From NCBI GenBank assembly GCA_049642465.1, contig JBAROV010000235.1, positions 1 through 28,131 on the forward strand: a stretch of 28,131 bases of DNA, written 5' to 3'. The position numbers and the translations under genes were made by a program. Below the pieces are notes generated by a model. That model worked only from the letters and a program-made list of their open reading frames with translations. It was not told where the DNA came from and did not search any database. Shown in pieces: positions 9,028-17,167 of this stretch (position 1 is its first letter; every line of letters starts with the position of its first letter). The DNA comes from CAWDPQ01 sp049642465. Its GTDB lineage: Bacteria > Acidobacteriota > Vicinamibacteria > Vicinamibacterales > 2-12-FULL-66-21.

Positions 9028-9168
9028 GGGGTCAGATCTTGTTTCTTGCAGATTTGCCCTCTTTAGGAGGCAACTGCGGCGACGAGAATCGACATGGATC
9101 CGAACGGGTGCATCGTAGCCGAATGTCATTCGTTGAGGACATCGCTGCAAGAAACAAGATCTGACCCC
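9028..9168. repeat. 141-bp element bounded by perfect 24-bp inverted repeats (MITE/REP-like)
   Basis: The left arm is 9028-9051, starting GGGGTCAGATCTTG, and the right arm is 9145-9168, its exact reverse complement ending CAAGATCTGACCCC. The 93-bp interior has no useful reading frame, but has a smaller imperfect hairpin near 9056-9073. A CT dinucleotide lies directly outside each end (9026-9027 and 9169-9170), which could be a 2-bp target duplication or chance. The right end abuts the TAG of the nagA-like gene and the left end stops 2 bp before the ATG of the amidohydrolase-CYTH gene. No transposase is present. Confidence 0.8.
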
Positions 9169-10377
9169 CTACGTCCGCTCCCCATCGATGAACACGGCTT
9201 GCACGCTGAGATCAGCGGCGAGTATCACGAGATCCGCTCGTTTGCCCACTTCGAGGCTGCCGATCTCGTGGCTCCATCCGACGATTGTGGCGGGCGTCAG
9301 GGTAGCCATGCGTACGGCAGCCGGGAGCTTCACGTCCGCTTCTCGATGCAGGTGGCGAACCATGAAGTCCATACCGCGTACGCTACTCGCCAGACTGTCG
9401 GAATCGGGAAGGAGGCCGACGGATCCATCACTGTAGAATCGCTCTCCGTCATCGAGTGGGCCGAAAATGTACATCCCAGGCGGCTGATCCAACGCACGAT
9501 TGCAGTCTGTGACCAACGCGGTCTTGTCTGCTCCCTTCCACTTCGTGACAAATCGCAACAGTTCGGCCGAGAGGTGTCGTCCATCCGCGATGACTTCCGT
9601 CGTGACATCCTCGGTGTCCAGTACGAACTCCATCATGCTCGCCTGCATCGGCGTACCACACCGCTCGCGCAGGGAGGACACGCTGCTCATGGCGCAATAG
9701 AAATGATCCACGTGTCTCACGCCGAGCTGGTGCGCGACGGCCATCTCCGCCCACGTGGCGTTCGAGTGCCCTGCGTTGAGACGGATCCCTTTCGCGGCAG
9801 CCGCGCGAAAAAAGTCTGCGGCCCCGGGGAGTTCCGGCGCACAGGTTGCCGTCAGGATGGTGTCAGCAAAGCTCAGATACTGTTCGAACTCAGTGCGTGT
9901 CGGCGGCCTGACCGACTTTGGATGGCAGCCGACCTTCTCCTCGGCGAAGTAGGGTCCATAGAAATGCGCTCCGAGCGTACGGGCCAAGCCACGTCGTGCA
10001 TCGGCGCCGCGGCGCTGCAACGTCCGGGTGTTGTGCAAGAACGTCATCGTTTGCTCGTGTGACGCGACGGTGCTGGTCGGGACGATGCTGGTGACACCGT
10101 GACGGGTGTGAGCCCGAATGGCAGTTTCGAAGGCCTCGATCGAGCCGTCCATGAAATCCGCGTTGTCGCCGCCGTGCACGTGCAGGTCGACATAGCCAGG
10201 GGCGACGAACGATCCGGTGGCGTCGAGCGTGGATCCGGACCACGCGGGCAGCTCCTGCTGGCGCCCGACGGCGGTGAGCCGGCCGTCCGATATGTCCACG
10301 GCGCCGCCGGTGACGAGCCGGTCTGGAAGAATGAGCGTGCCGTTGGCGATGCGCAGTGGTTCCGAGCTTCGGGCCAT
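9169..10377 (-). CDS. nagA: N-acetylglucosamine-6-phosphate deacetylase-like amidohydrolase (divergent)
   Basis: A 402-residue cytoplasmic enzyme related to NagA, which removes acetate from GlcNAc-6-phosphate. Family landmarks are VDLHVHGG (H66, H68), APE (180-182), LNAGHSNAT (H204), HFYCAM (H225, in place of HLYNAM), VIADGRH (262-268) and LVTD with the catalytic Asp (D291). The glutamate metal ligand in the NagA motif EGPF is replaced: here the segment reads HFYGPYF with Y140 at that position. It could be a divergent NagA or an enzyme on another N-acyl amino sugar. No nagB or transporter is adjacent. The sulfatase operon is divergent, with the intergenic region 10378-10487 between them. No Shine-Dalgarno precedes the ATG. 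Confidence 0.78.
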   Translation of the reverse strand: MARSSEPLRIANGTLILPDRLVTGGAVDISDGRLTAVGRQQELPAWSGSTLDATGSFVAPGYVDLHVHGGDNADFMDGSIEAFETAIRAHTRHGVTSIVPTSTVASHEQTMTFLHNTRTLQRRGADARRGLARTLGAHFYGPYFAEEKVGCHPKSVRPPTRTEFEQYLSFADTILTATCAPELPGAADFFRAAAAKGIRLNAGHSNATWAEMAVAHQLGVRHVDHFYCAMSSVSSLRERCGTPMQASMMEFVLDTEDVTTEVIADGRHLSAELLRFVTKWKGADKTALVTDCNRALDQPPGMYIFGPLDDGERFYSDGSVGLLPDSDSLASSVRGMDFMVRHLHREADVKLPAAVRMATLTPATIVGWSHEIGSLEVGKRADLVILAADLSVQAVFIDGERT

Positions 10378-10487
10378 CAGGAGATTTTATTGGACAACCG
10401 GCAAAGTGTGCTGCGCAGACCCAGAGCACGCGCTCCGTCACGGATCGCGAACTTGCGTTGAGCTGCCGACGGTGGCAGTCTCTCGGC

Positions 10488-12236
10488 ATGCCGACTCGAC
10501 TGATCGTCCCGCTGCTCCTCGTCGCCGCTGCCGTAGGCGGTTATCAGCGCGTGCCCGCGCCCACCCACGTCTTCCACAACGGCAAGATCGTCACCGTCGA
10601 TCCGCAGTTTCGCATTGTTGAGGCGATGGCGGTTCGCGACGGGCGCATCGCAGCAGTCGGTACGAACGCCGATATCGTGAAGCTTGCCGGTTCAGGCACG
10701 GAGCGGGTGGATCTCGGCGGCAAGACGGTTCTGCCCGGGCTGATCGACTCGCATGTCCATGCGCCGAGCGCGTCCATGTACGAGTTCGACGGCCCCGTCC
10801 CGGATATGGAGAGCATCGAGGACGTGCTGGCCTACTTGCGGACGCGGGCCGAGAAGACTGAGCCGGGACGCTGGGTTACGCTGTCGCAGGTATTCATCAC
10901 GAGGCTCCGCGAACAACGCTATCCAAGCCGTGCCGAGCTCGATCGAGTGGCGCCGCGGAATCCTGTCGCTTTTCGTACCGGGCCCGACGCGTCACTCAAC
11001 TCGATGGCATTGTCGACGAGTGGCATCGACGCGAAGTTCCGTGTGCCCGAAGGGGAGCCCTGCCGGGTCGAGCGCGACGCGAAGGGAGAACCGACAGGCA
11101 TCCTGCGCAATTGCGGGCGCTACATCAAGTCAGGATCGGGAGGTTCCACGCCGACCGAAGCCGACCGTCTCGCCCGCTTGAAGCAACTGCTGGCCGACTA
11201 CAACTCCGTCGGCATCACCAGCATCGTCGATGCGAATGCCGATCGGGATGGTGTCGAGCTGTATCGAAGACTTCGCGAGCAGAACGCACTCACGTGCCGT
11301 ACGTTCCTGGCCTACGGCGTGGACGCGCAGGCGCCGTTGGATCGGATTGCCGCGACGATTCGCGAGGTTGCGTCGAATCCGCTCCACCAGCACAACGACA
11401 TGCTGTGGCTGCGGGGCATCAAGGCGTTCCTCGACGGCGGCATGCTGACGGGCAGCGCCTACATGCGCCAGCCGTGGGGCGTCAGCAAGATCTACGCAAT
11501 TGACGACCCGCAGTATCGCGGCGTCCGGTTCATCGAGCCCGACAAGCTCTATCAGATCGCCAAGCTCGCCTTGGCGAACGACCTGCAGTTCACCGCCCAC
11601 TCACAAGGCGACGCGGCGGTCGATGCGATGGTTGAGGCGTACGAGCGCATTAACCGCAGCGACTTTCCGGTTCGGGACCGGCGGCCGAGCATCACTCACG
11701 CGAGTTTCATGAGCAAGGAGGCGATCGAGAAGATGCGGACGCTGGGCGTCGTCGCCAACCTGCAACCCGCCTGGCTCTTGCTCGATGGTGCGACACTGCG
11801 TCAGCACTTCGGGGTCGAGCGCCTTACCTACTTTCACCCGTACCGCACCCTGGCCGAGCGGGGGGTGACCGTGGGTGGCGGCACGGACCACATGCAGAAG
11901 ATTGGCAGCCTGCGCTCGATCAATCCATACAATCCTTTCCTGGGGATGTGGACGACGATGGTGCGAGTGCCACGCGGGAGCGATGCGCCGCTGCATCCCG
12001 AGCAGAATCTGACGCGCGAGCAGGCAATCCGCCTCTACACGATCAACAACGCGTTCATCACCTTCGAAGAGACACGGAAGGGATCGCTCGAGCCCGGGAA
12101 GTTAGCCGACTTCATCGTGCTCGATCGTGACATCCTCAGCTGCCCGGTCGAACAGGTGAAGGACATCCAGGTCGAGGCGACCTACCTTGGCGGCTCGCGC
12201 CTGTACTCGCGCCGTTCGCTCGCGTTCGGCATTTGA
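10488..12236 (+). CDS. Exported amidohydrolase of the YtcJ-like (Amidohydro_3) family
   Basis: A 582-residue member of the Amidohydro_3 family (YtcJ-like), metal-dependent hydrolases of amide or formamide bonds with mostly unknown substrates. Start ATG 10488 gives an N-terminal hydrophobic segment (LIVPLLLVAAAVGG), read as a signal peptide or anchor, then the family beta strand HNGKIVTVD. Metal and catalytic candidates are LIDSHVHAP (H89, H91), LRGIKAFLDGG (K312, often the carboxylated Lys), FTAHSQGD (H371), SITHASF (H404) and GGGTDHMQ (D467). The open frame extends upstream to 10356 but that would overlap the nagA-like gene. It heads an apparent operon: the sulfatase start follows 4 bases after its stop, suggesting that both act on the same extracytoplasmic compound. 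Confidence 0.85.
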   Translation: MPTRLIVPLLLVAAAVGGYQRVPAPTHVFHNGKIVTVDPQFRIVEAMAVRDGRIAAVGTNADIVKLAGSGTERVDLGGKTVLPGLIDSHVHAPSASMYEFDGPVPDMESIEDVLAYLRTRAEKTEPGRWVTLSQVFITRLREQRYPSRAELDRVAPRNPVAFRTGPDASLNSMALSTSGIDAKFRVPEGEPCRVERDAKGEPTGILRNCGRYIKSGSGGSTPTEADRLARLKQLLADYNSVGITSIVDANADRDGVELYRRLREQNALTCRTFLAYGVDAQAPLDRIAATIREVASNPLHQHNDMLWLRGIKAFLDGGMLTGSAYMRQPWGVSKIYAIDDPQYRGVRFIEPDKLYQIAKLALANDLQFTAHSQGDAAVDAMVEAYERINRSDFPVRDRRPSITHASFMSKEAIEKMRTLGVVANLQPAWLLLDGATLRQHFGVERLTYFHPYRTLAERGVTVGGGTDHMQKIGSLRSINPYNPFLGMWTTMVRVPRGSDAPLHPEQNLTREQAIRLYTINNAFITFEETRKGSLEPGKLADFIVLDRDILSCPVEQVKDIQVEATYLGGSRLYSRRSLAFGI

Positions 12237-12240
12237 CAAA

Positions 12241-13653
12241 ATGGCCACGACAATGAACACCCGCTGCGTCGTTGCGATCTGCTGTGCGCTCCTCTCGTCG
12301 GGCACTCTTGATTCGCAGGCCAGAGCGCCGCGACCAAACATCGTCTACATCCTTGCCGACGACCTCGGCTACGCCGATGTGGGGTTCAACGGCGGCCGGG
12401 AGATTGCCACACCCCGAATCGATCGGCTGGCCGCCTCGGGCGCGCGGCTCGAACACTTCTACGTGCAAACGGTGTGCTCTCCGACGCGCGCCGCCTTGAT
12501 GACCGGGCGCTATCCGATGCGCCACGGACTGCAGGTCGGCGTCGTCCGTCCGTGGGCTCAGTACGGATTGCCGCTTGAAGAACGCACGCTCGCGCAAGCG
12601 CTCAAGCAAGCGGGATACGCCACGGCGATCATGGGGAAGTGGCATCTTGGACACTTCGAGCCAGCCTATCTGCCGACAAAGCGCGGCTTTGACATTCAGT
12701 ACGGCCAGTACAACGGCGCCATCGACTATTTCACCCACGAGCGGGACGGTGGCCACGACTGGCACCGTCAGGATCGCGCCAGTTACGACGAAGGCTACAG
12801 CACGCATTTGCTGGCGCAGGAGTCGGTGAAGTTTGTCAACGCCCAACGGAGCGGCCAGCCGTTCTTCCTCTACGTTGCGTTCAATGCGGTGCACGCACCG
12901 CATCAGGTCCCCGACATATACAAGAAGCGGTACGAAACACTCGCGGAACCGCGACGCACCTATGCCGGCATGCTGGCCGCTATGGATGAAGGGATCGGGC
13001 AGATCCTCGATGCCCTGAAGCAAAAGGGGCTCAGTGACAACACGCTGGTCATATTTTCCAGCGACAACGGCGGCCCCGCGCCGGGAGCTGTCACCGATAA
13101 CGGACGGTTGCGCGGCGCCAAGGGAACGCTTTACGAAGGAGGCGTCAGGGGCGCGGCGAGCGTCGTCTGGCCGCGGCACATCAAGCCTGGCACGGTCGTC
13201 ACGCAGCCGCTGCACATGGTGGATTGGTATCCGACGCTCGTACGACTGGCCGGCGGTTCGCTCGAACAAAAACTTCCGCTTGATGGACGCGACGCGTTGC
13301 CGACGATCGTTGCTGGCCAGCCTTCACCGCACCAAGAGATTCTGATCAATGCGGCGGTCATGGGGGGCGCACTTCGCGCGGGCAACTGGAAACTGGTGCT
13401 CAACGGCAACGGCCACGGAGCCGAAACGAAAGTGCGCGAGAGCGGAGGCGAGCCTTCAGCAACGTCGGCGAAGATTGAGTTGTTCGACCTTGCCACCGAT
13501 CCCGGCGAGCAGCGCAATCTCGCCGAGGCCAATCCTGGAAAAGTTCAAGAGCTGCGCGCCCGTTATCAGGCGCTGGCGGATCAGGCCGCGCCATCGAAGC
13601 TCAAGCCAAGGGATCCGAACTTCAAGACGCCGAAAGTCTGGGGAGAGCGGTGA
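12241..13653 (+). CDS. Exported sulfatase, arylsulfatase B / GalNAc-4-sulfatase-like
   Basis: A 470-residue type I sulfatase with signal peptide (about 1-27). The formylglycine motif is CSPTR (79-83), where Cys79 would be converted by a maturase that is not in this window. Metal ligands are D40-D41 (LADDLGY) and D275-N276 (SSDNGGP). K133 and H135 of GKWHLGH, H218 and K294 of LRGAKGTLYEGG complete the active site. The LRGAKGTLYEGGVR pattern is typical of arylsulfatase B/N-acetylgalactosamine-4-sulfatase relatives, although substrate cannot be assigned from motifs. ATG 12241 follows the previous stop by 4 bp, and ATG 12253 is a possible alternative. Confidence 0.9.
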   Translation: MATTMNTRCVVAICCALLSSGTLDSQARAPRPNIVYILADDLGYADVGFNGGREIATPRIDRLAASGARLEHFYVQTVCSPTRAALMTGRYPMRHGLQVGVVRPWAQYGLPLEERTLAQALKQAGYATAIMGKWHLGHFEPAYLPTKRGFDIQYGQYNGAIDYFTHERDGGHDWHRQDRASYDEGYSTHLLAQESVKFVNAQRSGQPFFLYVAFNAVHAPHQVPDIYKKRYETLAEPRRTYAGMLAAMDEGIGQILDALKQKGLSDNTLVIFSSDNGGPAPGAVTDNGRLRGAKGTLYEGGVRGAASVVWPRHIKPGTVVTQPLHMVDWYPTLVRLAGGSLEQKLPLDGRDALPTIVAGQPSPHQEILINAAVMGGALRAGNWKLVLNGNGHGAETKVRESGGEPSATSAKIELFDLATDPGEQRNLAEANPGKVQELRARYQALADQAAPSKLKPRDPNFKTPKVWGER

Positions 13654-13671
13654 CGCTAGCCTCGACGGTCA

Positions 13672-13688
13672 GGACGCGAGACGCGTCC
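13672..13688 (+). other. Perfect 7-bp hairpin inside the sulfatase operon
   Basis: GGACGCG, loop AGA, CGCGTCC lies in the 52-bp gap between sulfatases 1 and 2. No run of T follows, so it is not a standard Rho-independent terminator. It may stabilise or cut the mRNA between the two genes. Confidence 0.5.
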
Positions 13689-13705
13689 ACGATTAAGAGA
13701 TTCCT

Positions 13706-15112
13706 ATGAAGAAGCAGATTGCCCTCGGCTGTGTGGCTACGCTGGCTCTGACGGTCGTGGTATGGACCTCGGAGCCGATTCAGGCGCCGCGGCTCAACGT
13801 GTTGTTCCTGATCGCCGACGACTTGAACAACGATCTCGGCGCATACGGCGCCCCTGTCCGTTCTCCTAACATCGACAAGCTGGCAGCCCGCGGTGTGAAG
13901 TTCGACCGCGCCTACGCCCAATACCCGCTGTGCAGCCCGAGCCGCTCGTCATTGCTGACGGGGCGACGGCCGAACGTGACCGGTGTGCTGACCAACCCGC
14001 CCGCCACGAATCCAATGTCACCACATTTCCGCGAGAAACTGCCGACGGCGGTAACCCTGCCGCAACTGTTTCGTACGAATGGGTGGTTCGCCGCACGCGT
14101 GGGGAAGTTGTATCACTACGGCGTGCCCCTCACGATCGGGACGGGCGGGCTCGATGACTACCCATCGTGGGACCTCACCATCAACCCGCGAGGCCGCGAT
14201 CGTGAAATCCACGACCGGATCTTTTCGCTGAGGCCGGGGCAATTTGGCGCCTCGCTGAGCTGGCTGTCGGACACTGCAGCGGATACCGAGCACACCGACG
14301 GGATTGCGGGGGCGGAGGCGGTGCGACTGCTCGAGCGCTTCAAGCGAAACAACGAGGCGTTCTTCCTCGCGGTGGGATTCTACCGGCCGCATACCCCGTA
14401 CGTCGCACCGAAGCGGTACTTCGATTGGTATCCACGCGATCGAATCGAATTGCCGAAGCTTTCCGACGCCGACCGTTCGCGTACACCTGAAGCCGCCTAT
14501 CGCAGCGCGTTCAAGGAACAGGATGCGATGAGCGACGACCAGAGACGGGAAGCGATCCAGGCCTATTGGGCATCCATCAGCTTCATGGACGCTCAGGTCG
14601 GACACGTTCTCGACGCGCTCGATCGACTCGGGCTCGCGAATACCACGATCGTCGTCTTCGCGAGCGATCACGGCTACCACCTGGGGGATCATGGACTGTG
14701 GCAGAAGATGAGCCTCTTCGAGCGCAGCGCGCGCGTCCCGCTCATCATCGCCGCGCCGAGCGCGAAGGTCCGCGGCGTGGCGCACGGCCTCGCGGAACTG
14801 GTCGATTTGTATCCCACGCTCGCCGACCTCGCGGGCCTGAAGCCGACGGGTCCAGTCGACGGGGTCAGCCTGGCTCCGATGCTGCGGGATCCGGCACGCA
14901 TGGTGAAAGATGCCGCGTTCACTCAGGCTCGGAACGGATATTCGATCAGGACCGATCGGTGGCGATACATCGAGTGGGCGAACGGCGAGCAGGGTGCGCA
15001 GCTTTACGACATGGACCACGATGCCGCCGAGTCCGTAAATCTGGCGAATGGTGCGCAACACGCCGCCACGGTGAAGGAGCTTCGCGCGCGCCTCGCTGAG
15101 TATCAGCGTTAA
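13706..15112 (+). CDS. Exported sulfatase, iduronate-2-sulfatase-like
   Basis: A 468-residue type I sulfatase with a clear signal peptide (MKK followed by a hydrophobic core to about residue 25). The formylglycine motif is CSPSR (76-80). IADDLNNDLGAYG near the N-terminus, SDHGYHLGDHGLW with His in place of the usual Asn, and FYRPHTPYVAPKRYFDWYP resemble iduronate-2-sulfatases, which remove 2-O-sulfate from uronic acids of heparan or dermatan sulfate. That substrate is a family-based suggestion only. It is the third gene of the operon, separated by 52 bp containing a hairpin. Confidence 0.9.
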   Translation: MKKQIALGCVATLALTVVVWTSEPIQAPRLNVLFLIADDLNNDLGAYGAPVRSPNIDKLAARGVKFDRAYAQYPLCSPSRSSLLTGRRPNVTGVLTNPPATNPMSPHFREKLPTAVTLPQLFRTNGWFAARVGKLYHYGVPLTIGTGGLDDYPSWDLTINPRGRDREIHDRIFSLRPGQFGASLSWLSDTAADTEHTDGIAGAEAVRLLERFKRNNEAFFLAVGFYRPHTPYVAPKRYFDWYPRDRIELPKLSDADRSRTPEAAYRSAFKEQDAMSDDQRREAIQAYWASISFMDAQVGHVLDALDRLGLANTTIVVFASDHGYHLGDHGLWQKMSLFERSARVPLIIAAPSAKVRGVAHGLAELVDLYPTLADLAGLKPTGPVDGVSLAPMLRDPARMVKDAAFTQARNGYSIRTDRWRYIEWANGEQGAQLYDMDHDAAESVNLANGAQHAATVKELRARLAEYQR

Positions 15113-15139
15113 CCACGACAGGATCGTCGGGTGGTCAAC

Positions 15140-16702
15140 ATGATTCGAACCGCTCGGTTTGCTCTCGCGTTCGTTCTGGCGGCACTCGTTGTGGCGGCGC
15201 TTGCCGTTATCTCGAGCTCCCCCGTCGCGTCTTCACTATCACCCTTGGTCGCACCGCAGGCTGGCCAGGGCGCGCGAACCCAGCCTCGCAACGTCATCGT
15301 CGTGCTGACCGACGATCATCGCTACGACGCACTTGGCTTCATGGGCCATCCCTTCCTCGAGACGCCGAACCTGGATTCGCTCGCGAGGAACGGCGTGCAT
15401 TTCCGCAACGCCTTCGCCACGACCGCGCTGTGTTCCCCCAGCCGTGCGAGCATTCTCACGGGCCAGTATGCTCATCGACATCGCGTCGTGGACAACAACA
15501 ATCCGGTGCCGCCGGGCACGACGTTTTTCGCGCAGCAGCTCCAGCGCGCCGGCTACGACACGGCCTTTGTGGGCAAATGGCACATGGGCGGTGAGAGTGA
15601 CAATCCGCAGCCCGGTTTCAACCACTGGGTGAGCTTTCGCGGTCAGGGAACATATCTTCCGAGCGAGAACGGCCTGAACGTCAACGGGATGCGCGTGCCG
15701 CAAAAGGGCTATATCACCGACGAGCTCACGGACTACGCGCTCGACTGGCTGCGGCAGCGCGACCCCGGCCGTCCGTTCTTGCTGATGCTGTCGCACAAGG
15801 CGGTCCACTCGGAGTTCATTCCGGCCGAACGCCATCGCGGCCGCTACGCCACCAAAGCGTTGCCCGTGCCGCCGACGCTGGCGCCACCGCCAGCCGACTG
15901 GCACAAGCCGATGTGGACGCAAAACCAGCGAAACAGCTGGCACGGCATGGATTTCCCCTACCACAGCGACCTGGACATCGCCGAGTACTACCGCCGCTAC
16001 GCCGAAACGTTGCTGGCCGTGGATGAGAGCGTCGGGAGGGTACTCGAATGGCTCAAGGAGCGGAAGCTGTTCGACTCCACCCTCGTGCTATACCTGGGCG
16101 ACAACGGATTCATGTTTGGCGAACAAGGGCTTATCGACAAACGTGCGGCGTACGAAGCGTCCATGCGCATTCCATTTCTGCTGCAGTGTCCCGACCTGTT
16201 CAAGGGGGCCACGGTGCTGACGCAGATGGTGGCGAACATCGACGTTGCGCCGACGTTGCTTGACGTAGCCGGTGTGAAACCGTCGTCCACGATGGATGGG
16301 CGGAGCCTGCTGGCGCTCGCGCGAAATCCGCCGCCGTCGTGGCGCGATGCCCTGCTCTACGAGTACTACTGGGAACGGAATTTCCCGCAGACGCCCACAC
16401 AACATGCGCTGCGGACTGACCGTTACAAATACATCAGGTATCACGGTCTCTGGGACAGCGACGAGTTATACGATCTCGCGCAGGATCCGCACGAGACCCG
16501 GAACCTGGCCCGCCGGACCGAGCATGCCACCACGGTGCGCGATCTCAACACGCGACTGTTCGAAACGTTGGCCAAGACCAACGGGCTCTACATTCCGCTG
16601 TATCCCGATAGAGGCGGAGTGAACAGCTCGCGGCGCCAGGGGGGGCCGCGCGGTGCCGACTTTCCGGCCGACTACTACGTCGCACCGAAACCGCCGCGCT
16701 AG
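15140..16702 (+). CDS. Exported sulfatase with C-terminal DUF4976-type tail
   Basis: A 520-residue type I sulfatase; a hydrophobic N-terminus (about residues 7-26) should direct export. The formylglycine motif is CSPSR, starting at Cys98. Other active-site segments are LTDDHRYD, FVGKWHMGG, YLGDNGFMFGEQG and KRAAYEASMRIP. The C-terminus (ALRTDRYKYIRY, ELYDLAQDPHETRNLA) matches the DUF4976 tail. The pattern suggests the heparan/N-acetylglucosamine-6-sulfatase side of the family, but this is uncertain. ATG 15140 is preceded by GGGTGG at 15129-15134; a GTG three codons upstream (15131) is equally in frame. It is the last gene of the operon, and no maturase follows. Confidence 0.9.
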   Translation: MIRTARFALAFVLAALVVAALAVISSSPVASSLSPLVAPQAGQGARTQPRNVIVVLTDDHRYDALGFMGHPFLETPNLDSLARNGVHFRNAFATTALCSPSRASILTGQYAHRHRVVDNNNPVPPGTTFFAQQLQRAGYDTAFVGKWHMGGESDNPQPGFNHWVSFRGQGTYLPSENGLNVNGMRVPQKGYITDELTDYALDWLRQRDPGRPFLLMLSHKAVHSEFIPAERHRGRYATKALPVPPTLAPPPADWHKPMWTQNQRNSWHGMDFPYHSDLDIAEYYRRYAETLLAVDESVGRVLEWLKERKLFDSTLVLYLGDNGFMFGEQGLIDKRAAYEASMRIPFLLQCPDLFKGATVLTQMVANIDVAPTLLDVAGVKPSSTMDGRSLLALARNPPPSWRDALLYEYYWERNFPQTPTQHALRTDRYKYIRYHGLWDSDELYDLAQDPHETRNLARRTEHATTVRDLNTRLFETLAKTNGLYIPLYPDRGGVNSSRRQGGPRGADFPADYYVAPKPPR

Positions 16703-16727
16703 ATTGGTTCACTCCTCCGGGCCGGGG

Positions 16728-16756
16728 TTGCTCATCAGCAAGAATTGACGTATATT
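16728..16756 (+). promoter_or_regulatory. Sigma-70-type promoter of the Xre-RES toxin-antitoxin operon
   Basis: A -35 TTGCTC (16728-16733), a 17-bp spacer and a -10 TATATT (16751-16756) stand upstream of the antitoxin, giving an expected start near 16763. A ribosome site AGGGA (16771-16775) follows, 4 bases before the ATG. The stretch is much more AT-rich than its surroundings. Confidence 0.6.
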
Positions 16757-16779
16757 GTTTCAGAAGAAAGAGGGATCCG

Positions 16780-17157
16780 ATGGCGCGTGCCGCGGTTCGA
16801 CCGGCGGTTTCCGAAGGGGCAGTCATCACGAAGGCGGCCCTGCGGGCAGCAGGCCTGATGGGCCTGTCGAACAAGACCCTCGCCCGCATTCTTGGACTTT
16901 CCGAAGCCAGCGTCTCGCGTATGGGGTCTGGCACCTACACGTTGACTCCCGGCGAGAAGCCGTTCGAGCTGGCCGTGCTCTTCGTCCGGTTCTATCGCGC
17001 GCTGGACGCGGTGGTTCACGGTGACGATGCCGTGGCGCGCGCGTGGCTCGCGAATCCCAACACGGCGCTGGGCGGTCGGCCACTCGCGTTGATTCAGTCG
17101 GTCTCCGGGCTGGTTCATGTCGTCGGGTACCTGGACGCGCGCCGCGCTCTCGTCTGA
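16780..17157 (+). CDS. Xre/MbcA/ParS-type antitoxin of a RES toxin-antitoxin system
   Basis: A 125-residue protein. Residues about 25-60 hold a helix-turn-helix-like segment (LSNKTLARILGLSEASVSRM), and the C-terminal half (LFVRFYRALDAVVHGD, then AWLANPNTALGGRPLALI) is the MbcA/ParS/Xre toxin-binding domain. The antitoxin would block the RES toxin and probably represses its own operon. The toxin start lies 10 bp after its stop. It has its own promoter and a good ribosome site, independent of the sulfatase operon that ends 77 bp before. Confidence 0.88.
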   Translation: MARAAVRPAVSEGAVITKAALRAAGLMGLSNKTLARILGLSEASVSRMGSGTYTLTPGEKPFELAVLFVRFYRALDAVVHGDDAVARAWLANPNTALGGRPLALIQSVSGLVHVVGYLDARRALV

Positions 17158-17167
17158 ACGACGCCGA

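Noticed and set aside
16745..16750. TTGACG as the -35 box of the toxin-antitoxin operon
   Set aside because: Its 17-bp partner would be AAGAGG, a poor -10. TTGCTC with TATATT at 17 bp is better.
17117..17167. Upstream start of the RES toxin at 17117
   Set aside because: That start overlaps the antitoxin, and the added residues do not resemble the family; ATG 17168 gives the expected N-terminus.
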